Below, piece by piece: positions 1 to 9,055 of a stretch of 64,000 nucleotides of DNA. Position numbers and translations under genes: made by a program. Numbering within the stretch: the stretch's first letter is position 1; every line of letters begins with the position of its first letter. Below the pieces are notes generated by a model. The model was not told the DNA's origin. It saw only the letters and a program-made list of their open reading frames with translations, and did no database searches. This DNA is from Mikania micrantha (taxonomy: Eukaryota > Streptophyta > Magnoliopsida > Asterales > Asteraceae): NCBI GenBank assembly GCA_009363875.1, contig CM018694.1, positions 30,947,415 through 31,011,414 on the forward strand, written 5' to 3'.

Positions 1-1
1 T

Positions 2-2209
2 TCCTCTCCACAGGATCCTGGAGCAACCATTGTAGGGGCAGACACATCTCTAGAACCTCCTTCATTTGAAAAGGTTTCTATTGAACAGCACCAATCTCCC
101 CGGGTGCACTCTCTTTCAAAGCCAATTCCTATGGAAACCACCCCAAATAGTCCCACTTTTGTTATTGAAAACATCCTGGATCAGTTGAACACTCCTATCC
201 CCTCCCAGACACCTATCACTACTGGGATTAGCTCCAACATTGAGGGGGAGGATCAAAGTGTCTCTGATAACCCACAGGATTATGACTACCACATCAGATC
301 TCCTAGTGTGGAAAGAGAGATTCTGATATCTGACAAGGCTGCTACTTCATCACCTCCATCATTTGGAGTGCTTGATAGTGGTACCATTGCTAAGACCTTG
401 TCAGAGGCAACAACTGATGAAGGGGTTACCCCTGAGGTTGGAAGTCCCCAGAACCAAGAAAAAGGGGCACCTGATCATGTTGAGCCACACTCAACTCAGG
501 TAGATCCTGATATTCTCAGGAGGTCAGATGATTTAGCTAAGGCTACTGATGACCAAAGAACACTTGCTGAGGTTCTAAAGCAGAATCAACTCCTTGAGGC
601 TGAGGTATGTAGACTCAATGAGCTACTCACCAAAATGTCCAAGGACAAAAGTCCATCTTCCCCAATTACCCAACAGATGGCACCTTCTCATCCTGAAGGT
701 CACCCAAACACTTCCACCACTACTTCAAAATTTGACAAGCCTCCAGCCACTGCTTCAGGCACTAATCCTTTGGGTTCTAGCCCCCCAGAGGCATTAGCTG
801 CTGCCCTTCTAAATGTCATCCCTCTCATCACTCCTTCACTGAAAACCATTATTGCCCAAGCCCTTGATGAGAGGCTACCCTCCAAATCTCAAATTCAGCA
901 GATGGTAGATGATGCTGTGACTGCCAGACTTACAACTCTTCATACTCCTTCTTCCCCTGCAGCCAAAAAGGGGGAGTTAGGAACAAAGTCAGTCACAACT
1001 TCAGCTTCCAAAAGGCAAAGGTCTGACAATGAAGATATTGCTTCTGAAAGGTCTCCTGCCATTCAAGTGACATACAAGAGACAGAAGAAGAATAAAACTG
1101 CTGAGGTTGCCAAAAGAGCTGAGGAGGAGGTTGAACATGTAAATGTTGAAGGTGTGGAAAAGGCAGATAAAGAATCTTGTGATAAAGAAGTTGAGGTAAG
1201 CATTGAGAAGGCAAGTGCAGAACAAGTTACAATCTCTGATTTACAAGAAATTGAACAAGAAGAGATGCAAGAACAAGAAGATCAAACTCAGAGGGGTGAG
1301 GTTGAGAAACCTATTGAAAGTGATGAGGTAGGAGCTCCTCTTAAGAAAAGAAGGATACTGAGAATTCAAGAAGAGGAAGATTATGATGAGGAAGACAGGC
1401 TTCCTATCTCTACTATAATTAAAACAAATGTTCAAAAGCCTGAATCATCAACAACTGGGTTAAATCTAGTTATTCAAAAGAAGAAAGTAGCTTTACCTGC
1501 CAAATATGTGCCTGAGAAGCCACTGGTGTTTGGACAACATCCAAAGCTCACACCAGAATCTCAAATGTTGGCAGTAAAAGTTAAGCTTGAAGAGGAAGAG
1601 AACCAGAAACAGCATGATGAGCAAATCTTAAAGATGGTTGACAAGGAATATCCTCAGACATCAACCATTACTGCAATGAAGAAAGAAGCTCAAAGGTTGT
1701 ATGCTCTGAGGTTCACCTACCAGTATAGGAAGGAACAGATTAGAATGTGGCCTGATCCAAGAATCATTCACAGGATACACAAGAGAGAGGCTCCAGCATC
1801 TTATGCCAGAAGAATCAGAAGGGTCTTAAGTGCTGACATTATGCTAGGGTCAGTACTTGATCCTTGGGAGATAATCAATGACTTCAAGAGTGTGTACAAC
1901 TCTGGCTCAAAAGCTCCAAAGTTTATAGAAAACAAAATGATCAAGAAAGGCTTGGTATATAGGAAACTTGAAAATGTTCAACAAAATGAGCTTTCTCTGT
2001 TTTTGGAAGGGAAGCATCCTGATGAGTTTGTATACAGAGAGATTACTAGAGTTGAGCATAATGATGGGACAACGGCCAGGTACTTGTCTGAGTATTATGG
2101 ACCTGAGTCTTTCTTTGAAGGTGAACCTGAGAGGCTGACTCCAGAAGAGAAGGTAATACTGCTTGAGGCATATGTCAGGGAGTCCTTCAGGTTAGTATAT
2201 GATCAATAG
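2..2209 (+). CDS. Env-like third ORF of SIRE-type copia element (5' partial, intact reading frame)
   Basis: The frame is open from base 2 with no stop to TAG at 2207-2209, so the true start is probably upstream; about 735 residues are visible. The N-terminal half is Ser/Pro/Thr-rich. A short heptad-like stretch follows near nt 540-630 (leucine-rich, E/K), then a Lys/Arg-rich nuclear-localisation-like patch (nt 1000-1110), a long acidic Glu-rich segment and a folded-looking basic C-terminal region rich in Tyr/Arg/Trp. I see no transmembrane segment or signal peptide. It lies just before the purine tract and 3' LTR, the position of the env-like gene in SIRE elements. Its molecular function is unknown; 'env-like' describes position only. 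It is the only long undamaged gene in the window. Confidence 0.7.
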   Translation, partial: SSPQDPGATIVGADTSLEPPSFEKVSIEQHQSPRVHSLSKPIPMETTPNSPTFVIENILDQLNTPIPSQTPITTGISSNIEGEDQSVSDNPQDYDYHIRSPSVEREILISDKAATSSPPSFGVLDSGTIAKTLSEATTDEGVTPEVGSPQNQEKGAPDHVEPHSTQVDPDILRRSDDLAKATDDQRTLAEVLKQNQLLEAEVCRLNELLTKMSKDKSPSSPITQQMAPSHPEGHPNTSTTTSKFDKPPATASGTNPLGSSPPEALAAALLNVIPLITPSLKTIIAQALDERLPSKSQIQQMVDDAVTARLTTLHTPSSPAAKKGELGTKSVTTSASKRQRSDNEDIASERSPAIQVTYKRQKKNKTAEVAKRAEEEVEHVNVEGVEKADKESCDKEVEVSIEKASAEQVTISDLQEIEQEEMQEQEDQTQRGEVEKPIESDEVGAPLKKRRILRIQEEEDYDEEDRLPISTIIKTNVQKPESSTTGLNLVIQKKKVALPAKYVPEKPLVFGQHPKLTPESQMLAVKVKLEEEENQKQHDEQILKMVDKEYPQTSTITAMKKEAQRLYALRFTYQYRKEQIRMWPDPRIIHRIHKREAPASYARRIRRVLSADIMLGSVLDPWEIINDFKSVYNSGSKAPKFIENKMIKKGLVYRKLENVQQNELSLFLEGKHPDEFVYREITRVEHNDGTTARYLSEYYGPESFFEGEPERLTPEEKVILLEAYVRESFRLVYDQ

Positions 2210-2418
2210 CTTTAATGAGAGGGGTTAATGCTCATAGTCCATTTCCCCAATGGAGTTCCCTCTCATATTTTGCTTGTTAGATTTTTTGGAAGCTGTTGAT
2301 CATCAGGCATACACTTTAACTGGTCATTTTGATACTGATCTCAAAGAAAAAGACTTATCTTTCAGCCTGAGAGTAAATAAGTGAGACCATAAATAAATTA
2401 GAGGTTTTTGGCTGCATT
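2210..2418 (+). other. 3' untranslated stretch of copia element #1
   Basis: Non-coding sequence of about 200 bases between the env-like stop codon and the purine-rich tract. No ORF or repeat is seen; T-rich patches occur. It is part of the element by position. Confidence 0.6.
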
Positions 2419-2433
2419 GGTTCAGGGGGAGTT
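2419..2433 (+). other. Polypurine tract of copia element #1
   Basis: A CAGGGGGAGTT stretch lies directly before the LTR start TGTTGG. The same GGGGGAGTT tract precedes the 3' LTR of copia element #2. This is the plus-strand DNA priming site of reverse transcription. Confidence 0.8.
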
Positions 2434-2640
2434 TGTTGGACTAAAAGAACCAATGAGCCTGATCAGAAAAATCTCTAAGTCTCACAGCACTTATAACAAC
2501 TGAAGAAGAACACAACGGCTGACATTCAATGTACAGAAGATACAAGATCTGAAGTGATATACAACAGCTGAAGTGTAAGTCATCAGATGTTGTAGTGTGT
2601 AGTTTAGTCTTCAGTAGTTTTCTTTCAGTTCTTGTAAAAG

Positions 2641-2743
2641 TCTGATGAGTAGTTTACTCATCAGATGTTTTAGTTTATTACTTCAGTAGTTTTAATACTT
2701 CAGTAGTTGTAAGAGAATGTCTTCAGATGTTGTAGACATTCTC
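2641..2743. repeat. Two perfect hairpins in copia #1 LTR
   Basis: The first has arms TCTGATGAGTA (2641-2651) and TACTCATCAGA (2655-2665), an 11-bp perfect stem with a 3-nt loop. The second has arms GAGAATGTCT (2713-2722) and AGACATTCTC (2734-2743), a 10-bp perfect stem with an 11-nt loop. They lie among CAGTAGTTT-type short repeats, about 80-180 bp upstream of the TATA box, so probably in U3. Confidence 0.75.
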
Positions 2744-2820
2744 AGTAGTTTAGTTATTTCAGTTGTTTTGTTTTGTCTGTTAGGTGTCAACATCATGTGA
2801 CATCATCAGACGTCACTGTC

Positions 2821-2830
2821 TTTATATAAG
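2821..2830 (+). promoter_or_regulatory. TATA box of copia #1 LTR
   Basis: TTTATATAAG lies about 190 bp before the LTR end, the expected distance for a U3/R boundary in a 0.6-kb copia LTR. Confidence 0.6.
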
Positions 2831-3019
2831 GGCAGTTGACAATTTTGTAATGTAATGAAGTTATTGCGATTGAATGAATTATTCCTTTTACAGAATTCTC
2901 TCTCTATAACAAACTTGTGCTTTACTGTTTGATTGAATTAACTTTGTTCTTACTAATATTGAGCTAATTCATCTTTGAATTCCGCTGCTATTGATCAAAT
3001 GAGAACATCTGATCCTACA

Positions 3020-3756
3020 CTGAACGATTACAATTGTGTGATCAAATACCATCCGAGCAAAGCTAATGTTGTTGCAGACGCTTTGAGCCGGAAGGAAAGA
3101 GTCAAACCCTTGCGCGTTCGAGCAATGGGAATGACCGTGCAAACAAGTCTGAAAGATCAAATCGTACAAGCACAACAAGAAGCAGTGGCAAGAGACAATT
3201 TGAAACACGAGCTCGACTGTGGAACAGAGAAACATTTCGCGACAAGACAAGATGGAGTTATCTATTATCTGGATCGTGTTTGGATCCCGGCAGTAGATGA
3301 ACTTCGAAAACTCGTACTTGACGAGGCACACAAGACACGTTACTCTGTTCATCCTGGTGCCGATAAGATGTACCAAGGTCTTAGGTCGTTTTATTGGTGG
3401 CCGGGAATGAAGAAAGATGTTGCCACTTATGTTGGCAAATGCATCACATGTGCCAAGGTCAAAGCTGAACACTAGAAACCCTCGGGTTTGCTGGAACAAC
3501 CGAAAATACCACAATGGAAGTGGGAACAAATAGCTATGGATTTAATTACCAAGCTACCCCGTACTTCCAGCGGACACGAGATTTGGGTCATCATTGATAG
3601 ATTAACCAAGTCCACACACTTCTTGCAGATCAGAGAAATGTACAAGATGGAGAAACTAGCAAGGCTATATGTTGATGAAATAATAGTGAGGCACGGGGTG
3701 CCATTATCTATTATTTCAGACCAGGACAGTCGATTTACATCGCGGTTCTGGCAATC
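3020..3756 (+). pseudogene. pol: Gypsy element 1 pol: RNase H end, integrase zinc finger and first half of integrase core
   Basis: The frame reads from the end of RNase H (VVADALSRKERVK) through the H-H-C-C zinc-binding domain (HKTRYSVH, WWPGMKKD, CITC) into the integrase core. The first two catalytic Asp are visible (AMDLITKLP and SIISDQDSRF). One stop, TAG at 3473-3475, replaces the Gln codon (CAG) present in elements 2 and B. Coding stops where the family-B LTR begins at 3757, before the catalytic Glu. The role was cutting and joining of retroelement cDNA. Confidence 0.85.
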
Positions 3757-4496
3757 TGTAACATCAGTGCCGGAAACGTTGCCTGAACAGTGACCGGTAC
3801 AGTAACTGGTACAGTGACTCAGGTACAAACTAGGTGAATCATTTATATACTATTAATATTTGATGCTATTATGTATAAACGTATGTGAGGATAAACATAA
3901 CCAAACCCTAACAGTTGTTACAGAATGCTAAACTAACAAATTATTCGTATAGGTGACGATCTGTACGAATAGATCTGAAAGTTTAACGATCTGAAATAAT
4001 GACTGAAGAGTAGAAAACAAAATCAGAAAGTGAAACGTACGATCGTGTTCGTACAGTCAGCGCTCTATACGAAAACGCGCGTAAGTGACGTTTTCTGACG
4101 AAACTAAAACGAAGACGATACGAACGATAATAAATTTAAGGAAATATAATATTTCCTGTTTTACAATTTTGAAACTCATCAGAAATGAATTAAAAAGAAA
4201 CTATTTTAACTAAAATACGCGAAAGAGATGACGAAACGTTCGAAATAATTAATTACGATAAATAATTTAAAACAAATAAATTTTAAAGTTTATTTGGAAT
4301 CACAACCTTAAAAACGTAAGCTAAAACTAATTTCTATTTAAATTACAAAACACGCGCGTAACGTGCCGGAAACACGACGAAAACGAGAACCGAGCAACCG
4401 AAACGAACCCGAATACCCTCGGGGTACTTAAAGCATAAATGAGGCTTTTCCTCATTTTTCTATCATCACTCTCTCTCTACAAGCTCCAAGCCGTCC

Positions 4497-4514
4497 ATCT
4501 CTCTCTCTCTCTCT
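4497..4514 (+). repeat. CT microsatellite in LTR leader module
   Basis: A run of CT dinucleotides lies just downstream of the (here degenerate) TATA1 position. Equivalent CT runs follow TATA1 in other LTRs (near 33083, 52528 and 61505). This looks like a conserved pyrimidine-rich initiator or leader. Confidence 0.7.
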
Positions 4515-4829
4515 AAAGTTCATCACCTTCAAATCACCATAACTCCTTCAATCTTTGACGAAATCGCGCGTTTTTGGTGTCCACGCGAAGATCTCGAGCT
4601 CCTCTACCATAAAGTACAACCGATCTGTGGATTTGGCTAGCTCATTTCGAGGTATTGAAGCTTTAATATTCGAAAAGTTAGGGTTTTCACAATCTTTTGA
4701 TGCTAGCTAACCCTAGTCGGCCCTATGCTCACTCACATGACCGGCACCTCTTCGAGAATCAAATAATCCACGACACTGATGTGTACACGACCTTAGAAGC
4801 AACATGATCAAAGAAGATGATGATGCTGA

Positions 4830-5240
4830 AGGTACTACAGGTTCGGGACTCGCTGTGACATGTGGGCCGAACCCTTTAGGTTCCACGAACCTCACCCAGC
4901 AGGAACGAACCTGCTACAATCGGCCGAACCCTGCTACGCCTCACCTACCACCGAACCTTGTCGCACCACCTCACCAGCCGAACCTCCGGGTTCCAGACGA
5001 ACCTGTGAACTGCGAAGGGTGCCACGAACCCTCCACAAGCGAACCTTCCCATCCGCCGAACCCAGCATGGTAGACAACGAACCTTTGCGTAAGAGCCGAA
5101 CCTCCATGCACACCATACAACTGCCGAACCCCACAAACATGTGGCTAACCCTGCTGCCCATAAACTACAGTTGGCCGAACCATCATATGAGCGAACCATA
5201 AGGTTTGCTAGACATGACTCAGCCGAACCTATGGTCATTG
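4830..5240 (+). repeat. CGAACC short-motif array in solo LTR B
   Basis: Many copies of GCCGAACC or a close variant (CGAACCT, CGAACCC), irregularly spaced by roughly 10-40 bp. The same array occupies the same place in every gypsy LTR of the window. ORFs that run through it are products of its composition. Confidence 0.85.
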
Positions 5241-5359
5241 GGTTGATAAGTTCGCTAGAATGGTAACCTGTTTACACCCGATCAGTTTACGCATGTAGTG
5301 GACCCATATGGTTTATTAGGCTCACGTAATCCATTGGGTCAGGTTTTTGTAGTTAGGCC

Positions 5360-5640
5360 CAACTCATTGTTGATTTAATATTAGCCCAAACCGTTCGGCC
5401 CACACTTGGTTCAGTCCACTTTTGATTCGACCCAGAAGATATTCTGATTAGGCCCATGGTGGTTATTTTGGGCTACACATATAACGCTAGGCCCATGACA
5501 ATTAGTTCGAACCCCAATGATTTATTCGGCCCACAAAGATTCAGAAGGCGCAGCTACTCCTTGGCCCAATTAGGATCTAACCCAATGGACTTTTCGGCCA
5601 ATTGTGATTACCCAGGCCCAATTCATTCGGCCCACATGGA
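5360..5640 (+). repeat. GGCCCA short-motif array in solo LTR B
   Basis: About ten copies of TCGGCCCA/TTAGGCCCA-type words lie directly after the CGAACC array, spaced about 20-35 bp. GGCCCA is the core of known plant site-II/TCP-type promoter elements (established); its use here is inference. Confidence 0.75.
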
Positions 5641-6239
5641 ACAATTGAGATACATTTGAAAACATTTCGATGAATAACCCGCATGAAATTTCGTAAGGAC
5701 TACAAAGTGATAAAACATTGGGTTAATTTTCATAAAAACTACAATTTAGTCTTTTAGAAGGGATTAACAAGTGATTGAGTTAAATGGATTAATGAGGATG
5801 CAAAACTATGATACGAAGTGATAGGAGTTATGAACCTCAAAATTTAAGTTTCTATATTTAGAGTCTTTTGACTACGAAACCAAAGCAAATAAACAAGAAT
5901 GTTAACATTAATCCAATGTAGAGATGTGTCTCTAAAATCTCTAATAAGCATGAAGGGCCGAATGACGACCACGACTCGCGAGTGTTAGCCGTCTTTAGGA
6001 CTAACACTAACACTTACACTCACAACGAATCCCTACAAACATATACTTATAAGCTACAAACACTATGAAATCAATACAGGATCGTGAACATCACAACAAG
6101 TACAAACAACGATCGCGTGCATTCTAGTTTAAGCTAAGTCAACCACTTCAACAACAAGGTGAGTTCATTTGTCCCTTTTCAAACATATTTGTTTTTACCT
6201 CGGGACTGAGAAGCATGTTATACATTTTAAGAAATAATT

Positions 6240-6800
6240 GAAATGTTTATTAAATGATTTTACACATACACATGATGCTCATACTAATACTTAAACTTGA
6301 AAATCTTATTTTGGAAGTTATAAACTTGATGCTTAAACTATACGCTTGATAGTCGTGCTATAAACTATATGCTTAAACTACATGCTCGATGCTAAAGCTT
6401 GAACACTTATGCTAAATGCTAATACTTCATACACTCATTTTAAAAGATAATACTATTTTCACATATCCTAAATACTAATACTTTATACATTTTAAAGGTT
6501 AATATCTTATACTCTCAACCTTAAGGCTAATACTACTTACACTTGTACTTAATGACTGAAGACTCTCGAAGCTTTTAAATACATAAGGAAGACGAAAACT
6601 AAAACTGGGAATGCTTTGAAAACTATACTTATGTAAACTTGAAAACTTAAAAGACTCACTTGCTCAAAAGGCTATAAAGACTTCTATGTTTGAAATGCTA
6701 TAAACTCTAGTACGCTTAATATGCTTGGAATACTTGAACACTTGAATGCTCGAATTGCTTGGAATACTTGAAACACTTAAATGCTTGATAAACTTGAAAT
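6240..6800 (+). repeat. Degenerate ATGCTTGAA/ACTTGATGCT repeat region
   Basis: AT-rich sequence made of short variants of GCTTGAA, CTTGATGCT and ATACTT with no strict period. A similar stretch lies at 54290-54600 in the element-B LTR. No coding potential. Confidence 0.6.
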
Positions 6801-6834
6801 GCTCACATAACAGGCTGATTGAATGTCGCGTGTT

Positions 6835-7140
6835 GACCTATGAGCCAACCCCTACTAGTCATCAGTAAAACTATGTGAATGATTTAAACTTGTATGCTTA
6901 AGCTATCGGACATCGTAAGACAGACTGTTGGCCATAGCGTGTTGACATTGGTCAACCCCTACTAGTCATCAGTGTTCTTCGTTGTCGGACACCGTAAGAC
7001 CGACTGATGGCCGCCGCGTCTTGACATTGGTCAAGCCCTACTAGTCATCAGTGTTCTTCGTTGTCAGAATCATGTAAGATCGACTGATTGGCCGCCGCGT
7101 CTTGACAGTGGTCAAGCCCTACTAGTCATTCAGTGTTCTT
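6835..7140 (+). repeat. 80-bp minisatellite with palindromic TTGAC hairpins
   Basis: Repeat units share CCTACTAGTCAT at about 6851, 6958, 7037 and 7118 (spacings about 107, 79 and 81). Three units carry a hairpin just before this word: 6941-6956, 7020-7035 and 7101-7116. The stem is GTTGAC/GTCAAC in the first and CTTGAC/GTCAAG in the next two. TTGACC is the WRKY W-box core (known), and its complement GGTCAA is in each unit. Confidence 0.75.
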
Positions 7141-7370
7141 CTTGATTCATCCACGGTTATGGCGAGTGACTAGTATGATTTTGGTTTCTCCAGCTGACTT
7201 GGTGTCATCTTGAGGATTCCTCTATCAAAACAAGTCGCGAGTCATATTTAGTACCGTTATGGATGGATGCTGAATTCCTTAGGGTGTTCAGCTGTCCATA
7301 ATGGTGACTCTCAAACTTGATGCTTTAATACTACTTTGTGCGTGTTGAAACTTATGATCAGAACACGTAA

Positions 7371-7806
7371 AGCTATGATGGAATTCGATGGTAGGTAAGA
7401 CGCTTAATTATCATTAATATCAATGTCCTATGTGGCTTACTATGTGGTGGGATGGCATCTGGGCAGGTTGTAGGCTCGACTCAGGGGTATGCCCTGTATA
7501 TAAGCATATCGAGCTGGATGATACAGGTGATGTTAATGAGATTAAGGTTGTTACCGAAGGGATCGGGAATGCTATTGGGTAGATAACTTAAACTTCTAAA
7601 CAGGAGGATGCTTGAAACTATGATGAAATTGAATGGTAGGTAAAATGCTTAATTATCATTAACAACAATGTCCTATGTGGCTTAGTATGTGGTGGGACGG
7701 CGTCTGGGCGGGTTGTAGGCTCGACTCAGGGGTATGCCCTATATATAAGTATACCAAGCTGGATGATACAGGTGATGTTAATGAGGTTAAGGTTTTACCG
7801 AAGAGG
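7371..7806 (+). repeat. 245-bp tandem duplication carrying TATA2 promoter module
   Basis: Two copies (about 7371-7615 and 7616-7806) share TATGATG..., GGTAGGTAA..., TGTGGTGGGA... and the TATA word at an exact 245-bp offset (7491 and 7736). The downstream copy keeps CCCTATATATAAG; the upstream copy reads CCCTGTATATAAG. The element-B LTR has a single copy (about 55170-55350). Confidence 0.8.
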
Positions 7807-8004
7807 TTTGCAAAACTATTTTTCAAATACTAAAACTATATGAACTCACCAACCATTGTGTTGACTTTGTTTTTCTCACATGCTTTCTAGGTGACGCACA
7901 GGGATAGGCTAAGGCTTTTGGATTGCATATTAGGTTGCCCAGATAGAGGACCTAGTTGACTTTTGGAAGAACATCTTTTTTTATTGATACGAATCACTTT
8001 TGGA

Positions 8005-8026
8005 TATCTTGTACAAATACAAGATA
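8005..8026 (+). other. Terminal LTR stem-loop (TATCTTGTA/TACAAGATA)
   Basis: A perfect 9-bp stem with loop CAAA, flanked by GAATCA upstream and TGATTC downstream, which can form an outer stem. The stem is also present in family-A LTRs, where the loop bases differ. It probably lies in the transcribed R/U5 leader. Confidence 0.7.
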
Positions 8027-8236
8027 GTAACATTTGATTCTTTTGATAGGTTTACTTAGTTAAATTACTAAACATTGATATTGTAATTTAACTTTGTAAT
8101 CCTAGTTAATGCTTTAATGTGCTTTAGTTATTCTTAACATTGATGCTATGTATACAATCTGATCATCACGATTATCACTCACGATATCGCGCCCCGAGAA
8201 CCTTTGCCCGACGGGAAAGTCGATCTGTTCCCGCCG

Positions 8237-9014
8237 CTTATCATATCCAAACGGATGGACAAAGCGAGCGAACAATTCAAACCCTGGAGGATATGTTGAG
8301 GGCATGCATCCTGGACTTCGGTGGAAGTTGGGATAAACATTTACCGCTCATTGAGTTCTCCTACAACAACAGCTACCACAGCAGCATTGGATGTGCTCCG
8401 TTTGAAGCACTATATGGTAGAAAATGTCGGTCTCCAATTTGCTGGACCGAAGTGGGAGACAACAGAATCACTGGCCTGAACTTATTTAGGAGACTACTGA
8501 TAAGATAGCCCAGATACAACAGAGACTACAAGCAACACGTAGCCGCCAAAAGAGTTACGCAGACAAACGGCGAAAGCCTTTGGAATTCGAAGTGGGTGAC
8601 CGAGTGATGTTGAAAGTGTCCCCATGGAAAGGCGTAGTTCCTTTTGGGGCTATAGGCAAGTTAGCAACAAGGTATGTCGGACCGTTTGAGATAACTCAAC
8701 GCATAGGTCCTGTGGCATACAGACTCAAACTCCCTGATGAACTCAGCGGAGTACACGATGTATTTCATGTATCAAATCTCAAGAGATGTCTCGCTGATGA
8801 ATCGTTGATCATACCATTGGAAGGGATACAAGTTGATGAGCAAATACATTTCATTGAAGAACCTGTAGAGATTATGGAACATGAAGTCACAAGACTGAAA
8901 CGAAGCCATATCCCTATTGTAAATGTTCGATGGAACTCCAAGCTTGGACCAGAATTTACCTGGGAGCGTGAGGACAACATGAAGACAAAGTATCCACACT
9001 TGTTCGAGAAGTAA
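8237..9014 (+). pseudogene. pol: Gypsy element 1 pol: end of integrase core and chromodomain
   Basis: Coding resumes at the HPQTDG/SERTIQTLED region, so the catalytic Glu is here. It continues through PFEALYGRKCRSPICW to the C-terminal chromodomain (VRWNSKLGPEFTWEREDNM), ending at the stop after 9011. A one-base deletion near 8475 shifts the frame; the remainder (8580-9014) is in another frame. In chromoviruses this domain directs integration to marked chromatin (family knowledge). With 3020-3756 it forms one gene split by the solo LTR. Confidence 0.85.
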
Positions 9015-9055
9015 AGCCCGACATTGATGCTTAAATTTCGGGAAGAAATTTCTTT

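Larger units (their letters stand above)
1..3019 (+). mobile_element. SIRE-like Ty1/copia element #1, 3' part (left end outside window)
   Basis: What is visible is, in order, an env-like ORF, a short 3' untranslated stretch, a purine-rich tract and a 3' LTR that begins TGTTGG and ends CCTACA. Gag and pol must lie left of the window. The right end is placed at 3019 because the next base resumes the gypsy RNase H coding sequence seen whole in element 2 (around 39333). The element therefore sits inside gypsy element 1, and the target duplication would be CTGAA (3020-3024); the matching left copy cannot be seen. SIRE lineage is inferred from the extra ORF between pol and the 3' LTR and from likeness to element #2. 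Confidence 0.8.
2434..3019 (+). repeat. 3' LTR of copia element #1 (586 bp)
   Basis: It starts TGTTGG after the polypurine tract and ends CCTACA, the same terminal bases as the LTR of element #2. It holds a TATA box (2821-2830) and two perfect hairpins upstream of it. The right boundary is confirmed by resumption of gypsy coding sequence. The 5' LTR is outside the window, so its age cannot be estimated. Confidence 0.82.
6159..7890 (+). other. Candidate LTR intron (GT...AG) in solo LTR B
   Basis: The donor CAAG|GTGAGT (6155-6164) matches the plant 5' splice consensus. The acceptor TGCTTTCTAG|GTGA (to 7890) follows a pyrimidine-rich stretch. The same donor and acceptor flank very different interiors in families A and B. 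TATA2 lies inside the interval. No transcript evidence is available. Confidence 0.4.
3757..8236 (+). repeat. Family-B gypsy solo LTR inserted in integrase gene of element 1
   Basis: It begins TGTAACATCAGTGCCGGA, the start of the element-B 3' LTR at 60661, and runs about 4.48 kb to the GC-rich LTR tail. No internal region is present, so it is a solo LTR or a very reduced element. The last 15 or so bases expected (GCTCGGGGTGTGACA) are missing; the sequence goes from CCCGCCG straight into integrase code, with about 40 bp of host gene also lost. It carries the same modules as LTR B: degenerate TATA1 (about 4421), CT-rich tract, CGAACC array, GGCCCA array, candidate intron, TATA2 and terminal stem-loop. 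Confidence 0.85.

Noticed and set aside
2..2209. Host gene at the left edge
   Set aside because: Directly followed by a polypurine tract and LTR, and its layout resembles the third gene of copia #2; a captured host gene cannot be excluded but is less likely.
2969..3529. Minus-strand ORF of 186 codons opposite the gypsy integrase
   Set aside because: Antisense shadow of the pol frame; similar shadows appear at 39510-39839.
4804..5201. Overlapping ORFs through the CGAACC array
   Set aside because: Open frames result from the repeated CGAACC words (Glu-Pro/Arg-Thr/Asn-Leu codons); they do not match one another between LTR copies and have no known domain.
6835..7140. CRISPR-like spaced repeats
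   Set aside because: Plant nuclear retrotransposon context, imperfect tandem units with no unique spacers and no cas genes; it is a minisatellite.
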